Part shown: piece by piece, positions 37,177 to 49,025 of the stretch | Layout: every line of letters begins with the position of its first letter | Position numbering within the stretch: the first letter of the stretch is position 1 | NCBI GenBank assembly: GCA_030077755.1 | Contig: JAQJZZ010000008.1 | Coordinates: 3,286,001-3,350,000, forward strand | Reading direction: 5' to 3' | Origin: Filosporella fistucella | Lineage: Eukaryota > Ascomycota > Leotiomycetes > Helotiales | DNA: 64,000 bases | The notes under the pieces: model-generated | Database searches by the model: none | What the model was told of the DNA's origin: nothing | The model's input: the letters and a program-made list of their open reading frames with translations, nothing else | Made by a program: the position numbers and the translations under genes

Positions 37177-38101
37177 ATGAAGTTTTCACTAATGTATGCA
37201 GCAATAGCTGTGCAAGCTTCTCTTGCATCAGCCAGATTCCAAGACCAGATGAAGCCTCGCCAGGCGAATCCCGAGGTTGACCCAGCACTTCAGTATCTTT
37301 TCGAGATGTGCAATCCTACCACTTACAGCTATATCACTGGCAACAGTTCCAGCGCCGCACGGCTTTTACTCACTTGACTTTAGCATCTGCACCGTGTGAC
37401 CAGCGAGACTTTATTCTGGGATCCTGTCTGGCGAATGCTACTACTCCTGGGCTTGATTTCGCCGCAGAGCAGCAGTGTCTTGCGAGTACCATTCTACAAA
37501 TACTTTTGAATTCTTGGCGCAAAAGTTTCATTTTAGAACCAAGATGGATTTCTCATATTTTAAGTCTGTGCTCTAATTGCCAAATAGTGTGGAAGAAGCT
37601 AGTAGATGCCTGGAAAGGCTGTGACGCCTGTTACTATGCTCACGGCTACCGACTTGTCGACCCAGCAGATGAAGTATCATTCATATCTTCAGCCATGAGC
37701 GCAGAATGTACCCTCAAGCCATATCTAAGTGTTCCCTTCAACAACAACTTCAAAGTCTCATCGGTTTCGAAAGGTGCGTGGGTTACTCTATCAGACGACA
37801 AGTTTCCGAACAAGACAGCTGTGAGCAATTATTGGACTACGAACACGCATCTGGCACCAACCATCGGCGTTGTGACTGGGAGAGCAACTGAGCGGACAAA
37901 GTTATTGGGTTATTATACTCCATCCAGTAGCTTGAGCTCCTCGTCGGGTGCTGCTCGAGCAGTCCGACTACTGCGACCAATTCGACTGGAAATGGGGCTG
38001 GTGCCAACACAAAGACAAGCACAGCCGGTGCTGGCGATGTTGGTGTGGCGATCGGGGTTGTATTGGTTGTTGTTAACTTAGTCGCGGTTATGCTTCTGTG
38101 A
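37177..38101 (+). CDS. Secreted Cys-containing protein with C-terminal membrane/GPI-type tail (model uncertain)
   Basis: Signal peptide MKFSLMYAAIAVQASLASA, then a Cys-rich domain (MCNPTT, APCDQRDFILGSC, QQC, KGCDACYYAHG) of a kind common in fungal secreted proteins of unknown function. Proposed introns: 37346-37383 (38 nt, weak GTTCCA donor), which joins ITGN to TSAPCDQ; 37486-37587 (102 nt, GTACCA donor, CTAAT branch), which joins QQCLA to WKKLVDAWKGC. Between ~37900 and 37967 the frame must change again. The downstream frame then encodes Thr/Ser/Gly-rich sequence and a hydrophobic end (VGVAIGVVLVVVNLVAVMLL) stopping at 38101, as in GPI or tail anchors. One option is an intron from about 37902 to 37962. 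Indels, and thus a decaying gene, are an alternative. Ends are firmer than the interior. Confidence 0.55.
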
Positions 38102-38583
38102 AGAAGGCACGACCGATGGAGTTTACGACCCGTCACTCTGGGGTTGTAGAGGATGATGGATACTTTTATATTGCAAGGAATATGAACATCACATGCATCA
38201 TATGAAAGAGCAGTGAAATCTAATAGATTTAAATATGGTAGATCTATAATAACCAGGGTCTTGGAAAGCTATCGGCAAGTGTACGCATGGTTAAATTCAA
38301 AACAATTTGATTAGAGAGTAAAGTTCCATACATAACTACCTCCTCCCACCAATAGATTTCTCAAAGCTTGCATCCTAACACGCCCAAATCAACAATAGCC
38401 TAAAATTCCGCACCCATTTCAATGCACCCAGGCAGAAACCTAACCTGCAAAACAATCACCAAACCACCCCAACGCCACTGACTAGGGAATTACTCACATC
38501 GAACTGCAATCTCTCTTCCCCTAACTAAGCGCTTACAAATCAAATCGGGAGCTACCAAAAGTCAATTACATCCTCACAGAGAA
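38102..38583. other. Convergent intergenic region
   Basis: Between convergent genes. No feature recognised. The minus-strand gene's last codons before 38584 read SSQ then GTACTTGG, so a further 3' exon in this gap cannot be excluded. Confidence 0.4.
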
Positions 38584-39324
38584 TTATCCAAGTACCTGAC
38601 TGCTAGTAGGAGCAGCGATAGTAGGGGCGCTAGGAATTGGGATGGGAGGAAAAGAGAAGGTTTCGTAAGGAATGATGCTAATTATGGAGGATATGATGAC
38701 GGGACCACCGGATGAAGCAAGTTTGGCAGAAGCGATTGCTGTTGTGGTTTCGGAGGGCATTGCTGAGGGAGCCAAAGAAGGCATAGAAGGCATAGATGGC
38801 AGAGCTGATGGGATGGCGGAAGGGATAGAGGGAATGGCCGATGGCATAGCTGATGGCACTTCAGTTGCCATTGTAGATGGCTCGCTGAGCGAGGGAATAG
38901 TCGTGGTGCTTGTAATAAAAGAAAGCTCTGGAGGGATAGAAACACCTTCAGTATCAGGATCTACCATGCTGCTTGGTGATGAAGAATCAACGGTCTCCGT
39001 AATAGTAACGCTGCTACAATCAGTCTATCAAACTATTCCATAGAACTAGAAGACTTACGTAGAAGCAGGCCGCCAGCTCCAAGGAGTAAGAAGAGATTCG
39101 GACCAGCCCAATGTTGTAGACGCAGTGATCGTTGTAGTAACACATGTAGGGACAGCAGTAATCTTGAGACCAGTGCAAGATTCAACTTCAATTGAAGTGG
39201 TAGTTGAAAAACATTTGTTGATTACAAGAGGAGATTCGATGATGGTGTATATTTTGCAGAGGCCATCGTCAGCGCAGACGACGGAAATCGTGAGAGCAAT
39301 GAGAGAAACCCATTTGAGAAACAT
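38584..39324 (-). CDS. Secreted Pro/Ser-repeat protein
   Basis: Two exons, 39324-39059 and 39013-38584 (45-nt intron), 231 residues. The chosen ATG gives a signal peptide (MFLKWVSLIALTISVVCA); the same frame is open further upstream, but without any signal. The N-terminal half has five Cys and Thr-rich strands. The C-terminal half carries a run of PSA(M/I/L)PS-type units, typical of extended, O-glycosylated wall or surface proteins. No enzymatic motif and no clear GPI signal. I do not recognise a named family; extracellular matrix or wall function is inference. Confidence 0.62.
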
Positions 39325-41352
39325 ATTCAATCTGGCGGTAGGGACTGTGGTGATAATGATAATTAGACGGCACTGTAGGGAAGAGAAGAAACCTTGAGCA
39401 GAGTTGAGTTGAAGTGGGTATTGCGTAATTATATACTGTTCGCGGAGCGAAGCTGAGCGAAGAAGGCAGCACACTAGTATCGTGAAAACCACCAGCTTTG
39501 TATACATCTTGCATCTAGAGCTGAAATCAAATAGCAAACCGGTGATGATCAACGTCTGTTGTGGCGGGAGATCGTCGACTCCATTCTCCATTGTGTTCCT
39601 GAATTCCAACATGAAATTTGGGAGAAAAAGTGACACCTCTTAGGCTATTACAGGCCATGTAATTGCTGCGACGAGCTTCTGAAGAAACAGTGTTATCATG
39701 CGCATGCTATTGAGCAGTTTAGTTGCATGAGCAATTATTCAGTCCATATGCCTGCTGCCTCACGCGAGAGCGGCGCGACATATTGGAATAAATGAAATTA
39801 TGATATTAGCGGCCTTAGGAAACCAAGGGCCGAGTAAGGAATGTAGCTGGGACAGTTGCTAGACTCGAGGAATGTTTTATGATATCATTGATAAAATTAC
39901 AACAGACAGCAGAAGTTGGGTCAATGGGTAAACTTGTTTTAAATTTTAACCTAGGATAGGTGGGCTGTACATGTACAAGCAGGGAAGGAAGATTTGGAAA
40001 CTGAGAGTGCTTTTCGCGAAAAATTAATGTTTCATGGTAGAGAGAGCGAACCATTGAACGGTAGATTGACAAAAAATGAAAAAGCCTGTGCCCCAAGATT
40101 CCACCCAACATTACATGAAAATCTCTTGCGTAATAGGTTTGAAAGTAGTGTAGTTGCACAAGGGCAAGGATTCGCGCTCATTGCTATGACCGAAGCCGAA
40201 TGCTGCTCTGGATGAATGAGCATGACTATGCCAAAAAGAGATACCGGTGATTGACGGAGGAGAATAGATTCATAATATCTCAGCGTGATATTGACCTACC
40301 TGACGGATATCCGCCGCTTTCGGCGATATCTCACATGCTCACGCAATCTAATGGCAGTTTAGCTACAGCCAAGGCGCGGCAATGGTGTTCCTCGGTCAGT
40401 TCCATCAAGGATGCACCTTTGCCATGTTTTTCGGGTAGTAGGTCTCAGTCGAACCTGCCATTTGATCTTGACTGGCACAATAATTCGCCCTCATAACGGC
40501 CCAAGCTCGGATTCGTCCTTGAGGGGTTGGTCAGCGCTCCCGATAATTTCAGCAGGCTATGTGGCTGATGGCAATCAGTACCCTCCTGAATAGTTGTTGT
40601 GCCAAAAATTTTGAACATATATTCGAATTAAGTCGTCCATAGGAATGTTGAAATCGGCCTCCTGTGGACACGAAGGTATAGCCACTCCATCCCAAGCTGG
40701 CAGCTCACTATGTGCTGGTTCAATGTAACATCCAGGTGTCATTCGATGATCGATCTTGATATGCAGCACACTGCTCAGCTGTGGTCAACGACCATGGAGC
40801 TTCAAGCCGGTTCAGAGACCGAGCCAAGGCTTCTTCCGTAGCTTTATGGAAGATTTGGTACGTCATGTTTTGCCCTTCGGGATCCAACTCCATGTGGATT
40901 GGCTCCCAGAGCTTAAACAGCCTCTTTTTATAGCTCTTGTGAGGTCAAATTTTTGGCTCAATCCTGACTGCATCTGCAATCTATTATGCGCTTATGTATG
41001 CCATGATTCTTGTCATGAGGGAATGATGCGGTACAGCTGCGACTTGCATGGCGCTTCGATCGCATAAGTGGCTGACGCTCCAGAAAATTTTATTGTATTG
41101 GACAATGAAATTTGCAATGAGAACGGTTCTTTGTGTTTGCTGTGGTTGTGAATAATAAACAAAGAAGGTCACAGTTCCCAAGTGAAGTTTGCGAGGATGT
41201 AACTAGCGACCATTATTCCCAAATAGGAAAGGTGTGGTGTGGTGTGCCTTCTTCAAGTCTCTGATAATCAACGTGCCCCTCCGATATTCATTTCGCGATT
41301 CCGACTTCTCCTAAACATCAACCTCAGCAACCATCTAAATCGTAGCCAAGCT
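39325..41352. other. Long intergenic region
   Basis: About 2 kb with no supportable gene; short frames near 39994-40593 and 40756-41067 overlap each other without any domain or intron logic. Upstream sequence of the splicing-factor gene lies at the right end. Confidence 0.45.
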
Positions 41353-41952
41353 ATGAGTCGAGGCGGTAAACTCGCTCCCGAAGTCAATCGGTATGTAAAG
41401 CTGCTTCCTTTTGCCATGGAACTGACGAATGCTAACGTCTGTGCCACAGAGCTTTGTTCGTCAAGAATCTAAGGTTAGTCAATACGCCCGAGACAATACT
41501 GGCAGATGGGCTGGGTATTAGAATATATGGCGCGGACTGATTGGGATATAGCTACAACGTTACACCAGAAGAACTCTTCGACCTCTTTGGAAAGTTTGGG
41601 CCCATCCGGTACGTCGAAGCCACCACCAATGCAATGCGCGCGGACAAGATCGTATATATTAACGTGGATGCAGTCAAATCCGCCAGGGAATTGCGAACAA
41701 TACAAAAGGAACAGCATTTGTGGTTTATGAGGACGTCATGGATGCCAAGCAGGCGTGCGACAAGTTGAATGGTTTCAACTTTCAAAATCGATATCTAGTC
41801 GGTACGTCGAATAATTCTGGCTACCATCACAACAACTACTAACACCATCAGTGCTATACCATCAGCCAGATAAGATGGTCAAGTCGAAAGAGGACCTCGA
41901 ATCTCGTAAAGAGAATTTAGAGCAGCTCAAAAAACAGCACGGTATCGAATAA
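41353..41952 (+). CDS. SF3B6: Splicing factor 3B subunit 6 (p14, RRM protein)
   Basis: Five exons: 41353-41390, 41450-41473 (24 nt), 41552-41608, 41674-41801 and 41852-41952, 115 residues. SF3B6/p14 is the SF3b component that lies at the branch-point adenosine in the U2 snRNP. After splicing the protein reads as the family throughout: [20 protein letters not shown] (RNP2), [36 protein letters not shown] (RNP1), [12 protein letters not shown] and the charged C-terminal helix ending QHGIE. Every junction falls inside conserved sequence, so the structure is certain even though no single long frame exists. The frame stays open for 71 codons after the TAA (see separate entry). Confidence 0.96.
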
Positions 41953-42168
41953 CAAATAGACGGGCTTGCGGATCGGTCACCAGCATCTCGACCTCGAAAC
42001 GCGAACACAATCAAAAAGGCTTCTGTGAGCCCGTCTACGCATATGTCCACACGAAAGGGCAGTGTCAATACCACAAATGGGAACGGGGCGAATACAAGGC
42101 GTCAATCTTCTCCGAGTAACAACAATAACTCTTTCTTTGCTTTTATGAAGGGACTGTTTTCTACATAG
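41953..42168 (+). other. In-frame open extension after the SF3B6 stop codon
   Basis: After the SF3B6 TAA (41950-41952) the same frame continues for 71 codons to TAG at 42166-42168. The extension is Ser/Asn/Thr/Arg-rich and ends FFAFMKGLFST. The stop is followed by CAA. A possible 42-nt intron (GTATCG donor at 41942, CAG ending 41983) would remove the stop in frame. It may be a readthrough or alternative C-terminus, or chance openness of a 3' UTR. Confidence 0.35.
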
Positions 42169-42794
42169 GCGTTTGCGGGATGGCTTGGAATGCCATCTGC
42201 AGTGGGTGGTTAGCTGTCTAAAGACGCTTTGCCTGGGAAATTCTTTCTACTTTCTACTTCCTTCTCTACCATGGATTTTATGGGTAACAAATTGATGATT
42301 TTGCCTGTCTCATGACAGTGGTGGAGAACAACGAATGACTGTATACCAGGGTCTGATTTTGAGGAACTCCGGGGAAGCTCATGATGGTGATTGTCATGCA
42401 TGAACACTGTACTCGGTGACCAATGTGTCTTCTTGATCGCCCCCCATCTTTGTTTTGTCCAATGATACCGGAGAGGAGCCGAGGATAGCGTATTGTCCTG
42501 GCTTCTGTTAATGGACAAATACGGAAAAAGCAAACTCCAGTCGTCTCATGGGACCATTCTCGCAGGCATGCCAGTTTACCCATTCCCACGTGCCTCTAAG
42601 CTGGCTTATCGCGGCTAGCTCAGGCAGTTCGCAGTTTAGCCCCGCCTCCCGCTCCCATAACCCCTCCTTCTATTGCTTATCTTCTTCTCTTCTGCAAACA
42701 ATACTCTCAAAGTCACCAAGTCTCTCTCTGCTTCCAACCTCATACCAAACACAAAAGATCAAGCAAAGCTTTCGAAGTCGAAACTACAGTCAAC
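42169..42794. promoter_or_regulatory. Upstream region of the microprotein gene, CT-rich
   Basis: No gene seen in the left part. From about 42640 to 42740 the plus strand is strongly pyrimidine-rich (CTCCC, CTTCTTCTCTTC, TCTCTCTC), as in the promoters of highly expressed fungal genes. CCCCT at 42661-42665 matches the stress response element core. Confidence 0.45.
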
Positions 42795-42990
42795 ATGCAC
42801 GGCGCTGATTGTCCGAAGTGCGGCACTGCCTCTGATGGCACCAAGACCTGCTCTTCTTGTGGAGCTGTGAGTTTATCTTTTCTATCCACGATCTGTAGCG
42901 GCTCTCACCTGTATTCAAGTCTTCTTCGATCTAGCTTATATCAGTCCCAAGATGAAACTAATATTCTCTTTATAGTCCTGCCCAAACTAA
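42795..42990 (+). CDS. 28-residue cysteine microprotein with two CxxC motifs
   Basis: Two exons, 42795-42866 and 42976-42990; the second encodes only Ser-Cys-Pro-Asn and stop. The 109-nt intron has GTGAGT and TTTATAG ends. The product is MHGADCPKCGTASDG followed by TKTCSSCGASCPN. It contains CPKC, CSSC and one more Cys, which looks like a mini zinc ribbon or metallothionein-like metal-binding peptide. Without splicing the frame runs into unrelated intron sequence. I chose this splice because it ends the protein in a compact Cys motif with good consensus sites. Function is unknown; metal or redox buffering is inference. Confidence 0.68.
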
Positions 42991-44158
42991 ATTCTCAATC
43001 ACCATATCTACAGGCCTCCTCGAGGATGCTATGATTCGTCAATATAAGGCTGACATGATATCTTGAGAGATGACGGAATGCGCATTCAATTCTTTCTGCT
43101 ATTGTTTTATTGAAGGTTGGGTTTGGGAAGGTTGCATGGGAAGGAGTGCGTGGGACGTTTGTGATGGGATGGAATTGCATTGACGGGCGAGGTGATTGAG
43201 CGAGCCATGTTGACTTGAGGGATGGTTGACCTGATATGCGAACGAATGCGATGCTTTCTCCAGTTTGACCTTGACTTTTGTTGTTACTTCACCAGTCATC
43301 AATAAGTTCAAGTGATAGTGACTTGTCATAAAGCTTGGCTTTGCCATTTGCCAGAGCTGCTTACTATTTGATGTCTACTGACAAGCTATAGCCGTCTGAG
43401 GTAACAGACCATTCTTGAAATCATATGCTTAAGCCATAATAATACTCTGGCCTCCTGATTTCCTAACGACCTATAGAAGCAAACTCTGATTCATGAATGT
43501 CAGACCGCTGTTGGATTTGCAAAGAGTGGAGATGGTGGGTGGATCTGGTGATACTTTGCTTGTGTGGCAGCTAGGAAGTGGGGTGTATTTGTTATTCACG
43601 TGTATTTATCGCCTTGAACTTGCAGCATTTCATGGTGCAATGATTCAAGAAAGATATTTCAGACTATCGTCCTCAAAATCATATATTTTCACTAAATAAA
43701 CGTTACCCTAATAATGCAATACATAATTAAAGATAGAGTATGCACGTGACCCTAACTCTAAATTAAGGTCGCTGGCCTCCACTGAGCCTAACCAAGATTA
43801 TTTGCCTCCGAAACATAAGCTAGCCTCCCCAAGCCCACTCCAAGAAAGACATAGCCGCAACAGGCTGCACTGCATTCACTGCATGTTAATACACACCATG
43901 TCATCGATATTGACGCCTCCCAACCTTACTTGAACTTTCACCTCTCTTTCTACCTCTCACGATACTCCAAATTTCGAATTCGTTAGGTAAATCGCGGAGC
44001 CGCTTGCGTCACAGATAAGAAGCTCGTGTTACGATTCAGAACGAGATCACAAGACGGGAAACACACGCTACTGCCCATGAACAGTTTATAACGCACGAAA
44101 ATATCAATTACATATTCAGAGCGAACAGAGAAGAGGATAAAAGATCAGGAACAGAGGA
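42991..44158. other. Intergenic region
   Basis: 3' UTR of the microprotein gene plus the upstream region of the membrane protein at 44159. No gene, RNA or repeat recognised. Confidence 0.45.
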
Positions 44159-45388
44159 ATGCTTCCTCCACCGGGCCTTGAGCCCTCTATCGCCTCCCTG
44201 CTTGAAAATGCTACTCCAACAATCCTCTCCTCAATGGCCAGCACCACCGCTCACGCCCTCGGTGTCGATGTACCCTCACTCACAGCTCTAGCATCTGCGA
44301 CCGCTACCTCTCTCTCCAAACCCTCCTCAGATAACGGCGAATGCAGACTTCTAGGCCCCTTCGCCATCTTCGTCCAAGGCGCTCTGGGATGTCTCGCCCT
44401 CCTCGCATTGGTGTACAAACGCTGGCGCGAGCGTCCACAACGACCTATCAAGATTTGGTCTTTTGATGTCTCGAAACAGGTCGTGGGGAGTGTGCTGGTA
44501 CATATTGCGAATCTGCTCATGAGTATGTTGAGTAGTGGGCAGTTTAGCATCAAGTTGGAGCCTAGTACCGTTACACGACGAATGGTGGATGAGAATGGGA
44601 ATTACAGTCCTAATCCATGCAGCTTCTATCTATTGAATCTGGCTATTGATGTGAGTATTTTTCCGCTTCTTTGCTTGGCGCATTGCTGATTTGTGAAGAC
44701 AACGATAGGGATTCCGATTTTGATCTTTCTGCTGAGGGTTTTGACTGCGTTGATGCGATTGACACCTGTTGGGAATCCACCCGAGTCGATTGAGTCTGGG
44801 AATTATGGGACACCTCCGAAGGCGTGGTGGTGGTTCAAACAATCGATTATTTATTTTATTGGGTTGATGGGGATGAAGATATGTGTGTTGATCATATTCT
44901 TGGTGTTACCTTGGATATCGAGGGTGGGAGACTGGGCTTTGAGATGGACGGAAGGTGATGAGGCACTGCAGGTCATTTTCGTGATGCTGGTATTTCCAGT
45001 CATCATGAATGCCACACAGTATTATATCATCGATTCCTTCATCAAGAACCAGAAGCCGGACCACGAACATGAGCGGATACCAGAGGACGATGATGAAGCC
45101 GATAGATATGAGGAGGGAAGTGGAAGCAGCGATAGCATTCATTCCGGAGATGAAGATGAAGAGGTACTGGCGAAGGAAGTTGAGGCAAAGAAAAGCAAAG
45201 CTGGAAGTAGTATCAGTGGGCGGAAAGTGGCTGCACCGAAGGGACTCAAAACGGGCTCGAAAGACTACGATCCACAATACGATGGCGAAAGCTCCCCCAC
45301 AGTCGTAGGAAGTGCTAGCACAAGTGAGCGCGAGCGTCTTGTGAAGGAGGAAGACAGCGAAGATGAAGAGTCGAGGCCAAAACGATAG
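44159..45388 (+). CDS. STIMATE-family multi-pass vacuolar membrane protein (yeast YPL162C-like)
   Basis: Two exons, 44159-44650 and 44699-45388, 393 residues. STIMATE/TMEM110 proteins are multi-pass proteins; the animal member works at ER-plasma-membrane contacts in calcium entry, and the yeast relative is a vacuolar membrane protein of unknown role. Visible features are a first span (GPFAIFVQGALGCLALLALVY), the family block RPIKIWSFDVSKQ, HIANLLMSML, NPCSFYLLNLAID split exactly at the intron, two to three more spans, and a ~120-residue Asp/Glu/Ser/Lys-rich cytoplasmic tail. The N-terminal ~60 residues are Ser/Thr-rich and not clearly a signal peptide. Family call is strong; the function in fungi is open. 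Confidence 0.88.
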
Positions 45389-46054
45389 TTCTACGCTTAT
45401 ATCACTTCAGTAGACTCGGATAGAAGTGTCGATATTGCCGATGTGTCATAAATGGGATGACCTTGTATATGTTGGATCAATAGGACAGGGCGGTGTTAAG
45501 GTTGTTGTTGCTTTCTTCTTCTATATCATCGCTGGGCGCTCGGAGTTGCAAGGGGTGGAATGACGCTGGGATGCTGGAATTGTATCTTGTAGTCCTAGAA
45601 GAGATAAAGCATACACGATTTGATATCTTGCTACCTCTCTGTGCTGGACATTCATCCTGCCGTATTTTTCTTTGAATAGTGAAACTTGTAACGAGCCTAG
45701 GGCAGTCTTGTCCAGAAATCTATCTATCCCACATCCTCTCGTATTTCTCCTCAGTATCTACTTGGATTGGAAGGATGTCGGGTAGAATTCTGCCAGTCAA
45801 GCCACCACCATTTGGATGGGTTTTGAAGCCACCGGCTAACCCCTTTTTAGTGACATACCGACCCCGCTTCTAAGCCATTACCGCGAGGTGCTACTTGATG
45901 CAAACGTCAAATTGCCTGGCTGGAAGAATCGAGACTATTTCCTGTATAGCTTCAAGTTCCATCGACTCACACAATGATGACCATTAGCTTCAATTTATGA
46001 CTAATACCAATTGTAGCAATTGTCGTCCGATAATGCAGAATCCGGGGGCCCAAC
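45389..46054. other. Intergenic region
   Basis: 3' flank of the STIMATE-like gene and promoter of the transcription factor. No feature recognised. Confidence 0.45.
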
Positions 46055-48853
46055 ATGGATTCCACTACACCTTCTTCAACATCTGAGCCAGCCGGATCTG
46101 CAAGCAATAACAAACGAAAAGCAAAAACTTTCCAGTGTCGATTTTGTCCTGATACTTTTAATCGACTTGAGCATATCCAACGCCATGAGCGAACACATAC
46201 AAAAGAGAAGCCATTTCCGTGCGCCTGCGGGAAAGCTTTTGCACGCCGGTGAGCAGAAAATAAACAAAACAGACTATATCTGATCGGATTGCAGTGATTT
46301 GTTGCTCAGGCATGAGAAACTGGTGCATGATATTGTATCAGAGCGAAATACAAGACGTTCACGTAATTCAGTAGCTGCATCTGCTGCAAGTCCCGTGACG
46401 CATTCGAATCAGACTGCTATGGGTCATTCAGAATTATCCTCGATGTGGCCGTCTCATAATCAGAATGGCTTTGTCTCTGGTAGTCCGCATCAAAATCCAG
46501 TGGGGAATTCGCATCAGTCTCCTGTTTCTCGACCGGATTTCTTTGCTGGACAGGCGGGGCAGCAGCAACATCATAATATCTCAAGCATTCCACCTACCTA
46601 TGTCGATGAACATGACTTTGTCATGTCTGGCACGGTTGATATCCCTGGAGATTATAACTTATTCTTTGACAACTTCGATGTATCAAATTTTTATCTCCCA
46701 GCTACCGTCTACGATTCTGATCTACCAATATCATTGTGGTCGAGACCAAATCCGGGGGTTTTTCCTGAGCAGCAGCAACACATCCGCGAGAATAGTTCTA
46801 CGTCCCAGAATGGAAATGATGCTTTGAGCCAATTTGGATCAAGACTGCCATCCCTACGGCCAGAAGAGCAAAATCTAATGGAAAGCGAGCCATCTCCTCA
46901 AGCAGATTTCCTCCGTGCGGGACCACCATGGAAGATTTCAGGACAAGACCACCGAGCTATTCAAAATAAATTGAAGGATTTTGAAAACATACTACCAGCA
47001 GATTTCGAACTCCCATCGCGACATACCCTATCTCGCTATTTCGAAGGTTACATCACCGGTTTCAACCAACATCTCCCATTTCTCCATATCCCTAGCTTCT
47101 CAGTCTCAAAATTCGTGCCGGAGTTGATACTTGCAATAGGTGCAGTGGGTGCTCAATATAGATTTGAGAGTTCAAAGGGGAATAAGCTTTGGTATGCTGC
47201 TAAGGCTGTGGCGAATGAGCAGATAAGGAGAAGGCAGAGTGAGCAGGTTGCTAGTATTCTGTCGTCGCCGAAAATGAGAAGTGCATCTTTGGGTACTTCT
47301 CCTGCTTCGCATGGATCGCCGGTGTATCATAATACACCGAGCTATAATAGTGCGCAGAGAGCGGAGGCTACGGAGGCTCTTAATGATATACGGTAAGTAC
47401 ATGATATCTGCAGCTTCCCGTTATGAATACTTACTCATATATCTTTCAGGACTCCATCCGGTCAAGCCCGTTTGGGAACTATTCAGACTCTTTTGATAAT
47501 GATGGCGATGGGAATGTGGGGACCACCACCTCTCCTCCGCGAAGCAACAAGCGTTCAGAACCAACTCGCCCTTCTCCTCCGAGAACATGGTCTACACTCC
47601 CCTCCCACCACCGCTCTAACATGGGAAGACTGGATCCTCATCGAAGGCGACTGCCGCACCAAATGTATAGCTTACTGTTTTTTCAACCTCCACTCCATAG
47701 CCTACGACAACGCACCCATCCTCCGAACTTCAGAACTAAAGACCAATCTCCCCCACTCAGCAGAAGAATGGCGCGCCAGTTCCTCCGAAGAATGGCTTAC
47801 AGCACGCCGAAAAACATCTCAAGGACCCCTATCATTCCACACAATCCTCTCCAAACTATTCTCTCCAACCCCAGAGAAAGAACATATCCCACCCATCTCC
47901 TCCCTAGGAAACTACGTCCTCATCCACGCCATAATCCAGCAAATATACCTAACCCGACACTCCGTCCTCTCCCTCCTCCCCACCGGTTCCCTTCCCCCCT
48001 CCCACCTCTCAACCCTCGACCGTGTCCTCCGCACCTGGCAAATAACCTGGGAAACAGCTCCAGAATCCTCTCTCGATCCTACGAACCCTTACGGCCCGGT
48101 CGCTTTCTCTTCTACTGCCTTATTACGACTAGCTTATATCCGCTTGCATTGTGATTTAGGCCCGTGTAGAGGCTTAGATACAAGGGATCCATATGTGATA
48201 GCGGAGAATATGAGACGCTGTCCTGAGTTAGAGAGGAGAGAGGGAATGAGTAGAGCGGTGTTGCAGGCGGCGCATGCGTTGAGTATACCGGTTAAGATTG
48301 GGATTAGATATGTGGCGCATACGCATACGTTGCTTTGGAGTATGCAGCATAGTTTGGCGAATTTGGAGTGTGCTTTTTTGTTGAGTATGTTCTATTTATC
48401 TCTCCTTCTCTCTCTTGGTGACTCTTAATGTCATCCTTCTTATCCTTTCTTTGTTTGTACCCTTCTCTGGCATTTCTTCGTCCCTCAATCCCAATCTCAG
48501 ACTTCACATCAAACTAACACGCACGTCAAGGTCGCTGGCTCTCCCTCCTCTCTACTTCTCCGCATCCCCTCACAGTTGACGAGTCGAATCTCCTCCAAAT
48601 GGTGCGAAGTATAGTAGGCGAAACGCATTTCGCCATCCCTTCTTCTCCTTCCTCACCTAATCCCCATAATGCCCAATCGCTAGCAACCACCAACCCTAGT
48701 CTGGAGATCAAGAAATTGAGTGTAGCGGTTGTACGCATCTGGGCTGAAGTGTTTACGGGTAGTCATCATGTCTTCCCGCTAGTGAAGGTTATTGGACTGG
48801 CGTTGGAAAGGTATGCGGAATTATGTGAGAGTGAGGAGGGTTTGGGTGATTGA
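46055..48853 (+). CDS. C2H2 zinc-finger transcription factor with fungal transcription-factor domain
   Basis: Four exons: 46055-46248, 46295-47392, 47450-48384 and 48531-48853, 849 residues. Two N-terminal C2H2 fingers (FQCRFCPDTFNRLEHIQRHERTH and, split by intron 1, the CACGKAFARRDLLLRHEKLVH finger) form the DNA-binding part. A Ser/Gln/Asn-rich linker follows, then from about residue 300 the helical fungal-specific regulatory domain (PFLHIPSF, ELILAIGAVGAQYRF, LGTIQTLLIMM). This layout is typical of regulators of carbon use or secondary metabolism. The last intron is long (146 nt) with a CTAAC branch point. Targets are unknown; it is 13 kb from the PKS and closer to the dehydrogenase and transporter genes. 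Confidence 0.9.
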
Positions 48854-49025
48854 ATAAGGGAGGTAATAAGATTTTAGCCAGATCAGATAATATAAGATCA
48901 TCTAACAGAATTCTACCTATCAAATATTGAAACTAACCCGCTCCAACATCAAGAAGTCTCACATCTACATACAAATCCTTCTAATATAAATCAACCTATC
49001 CCAGTTCCCGATCCACTCATCATCA

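Noticed and set aside
42548..43034. Unspliced frames across the microprotein locus
   Set aside because: They translate 5' UTR or intron sequence; the spliced 28-residue product is more coherent.
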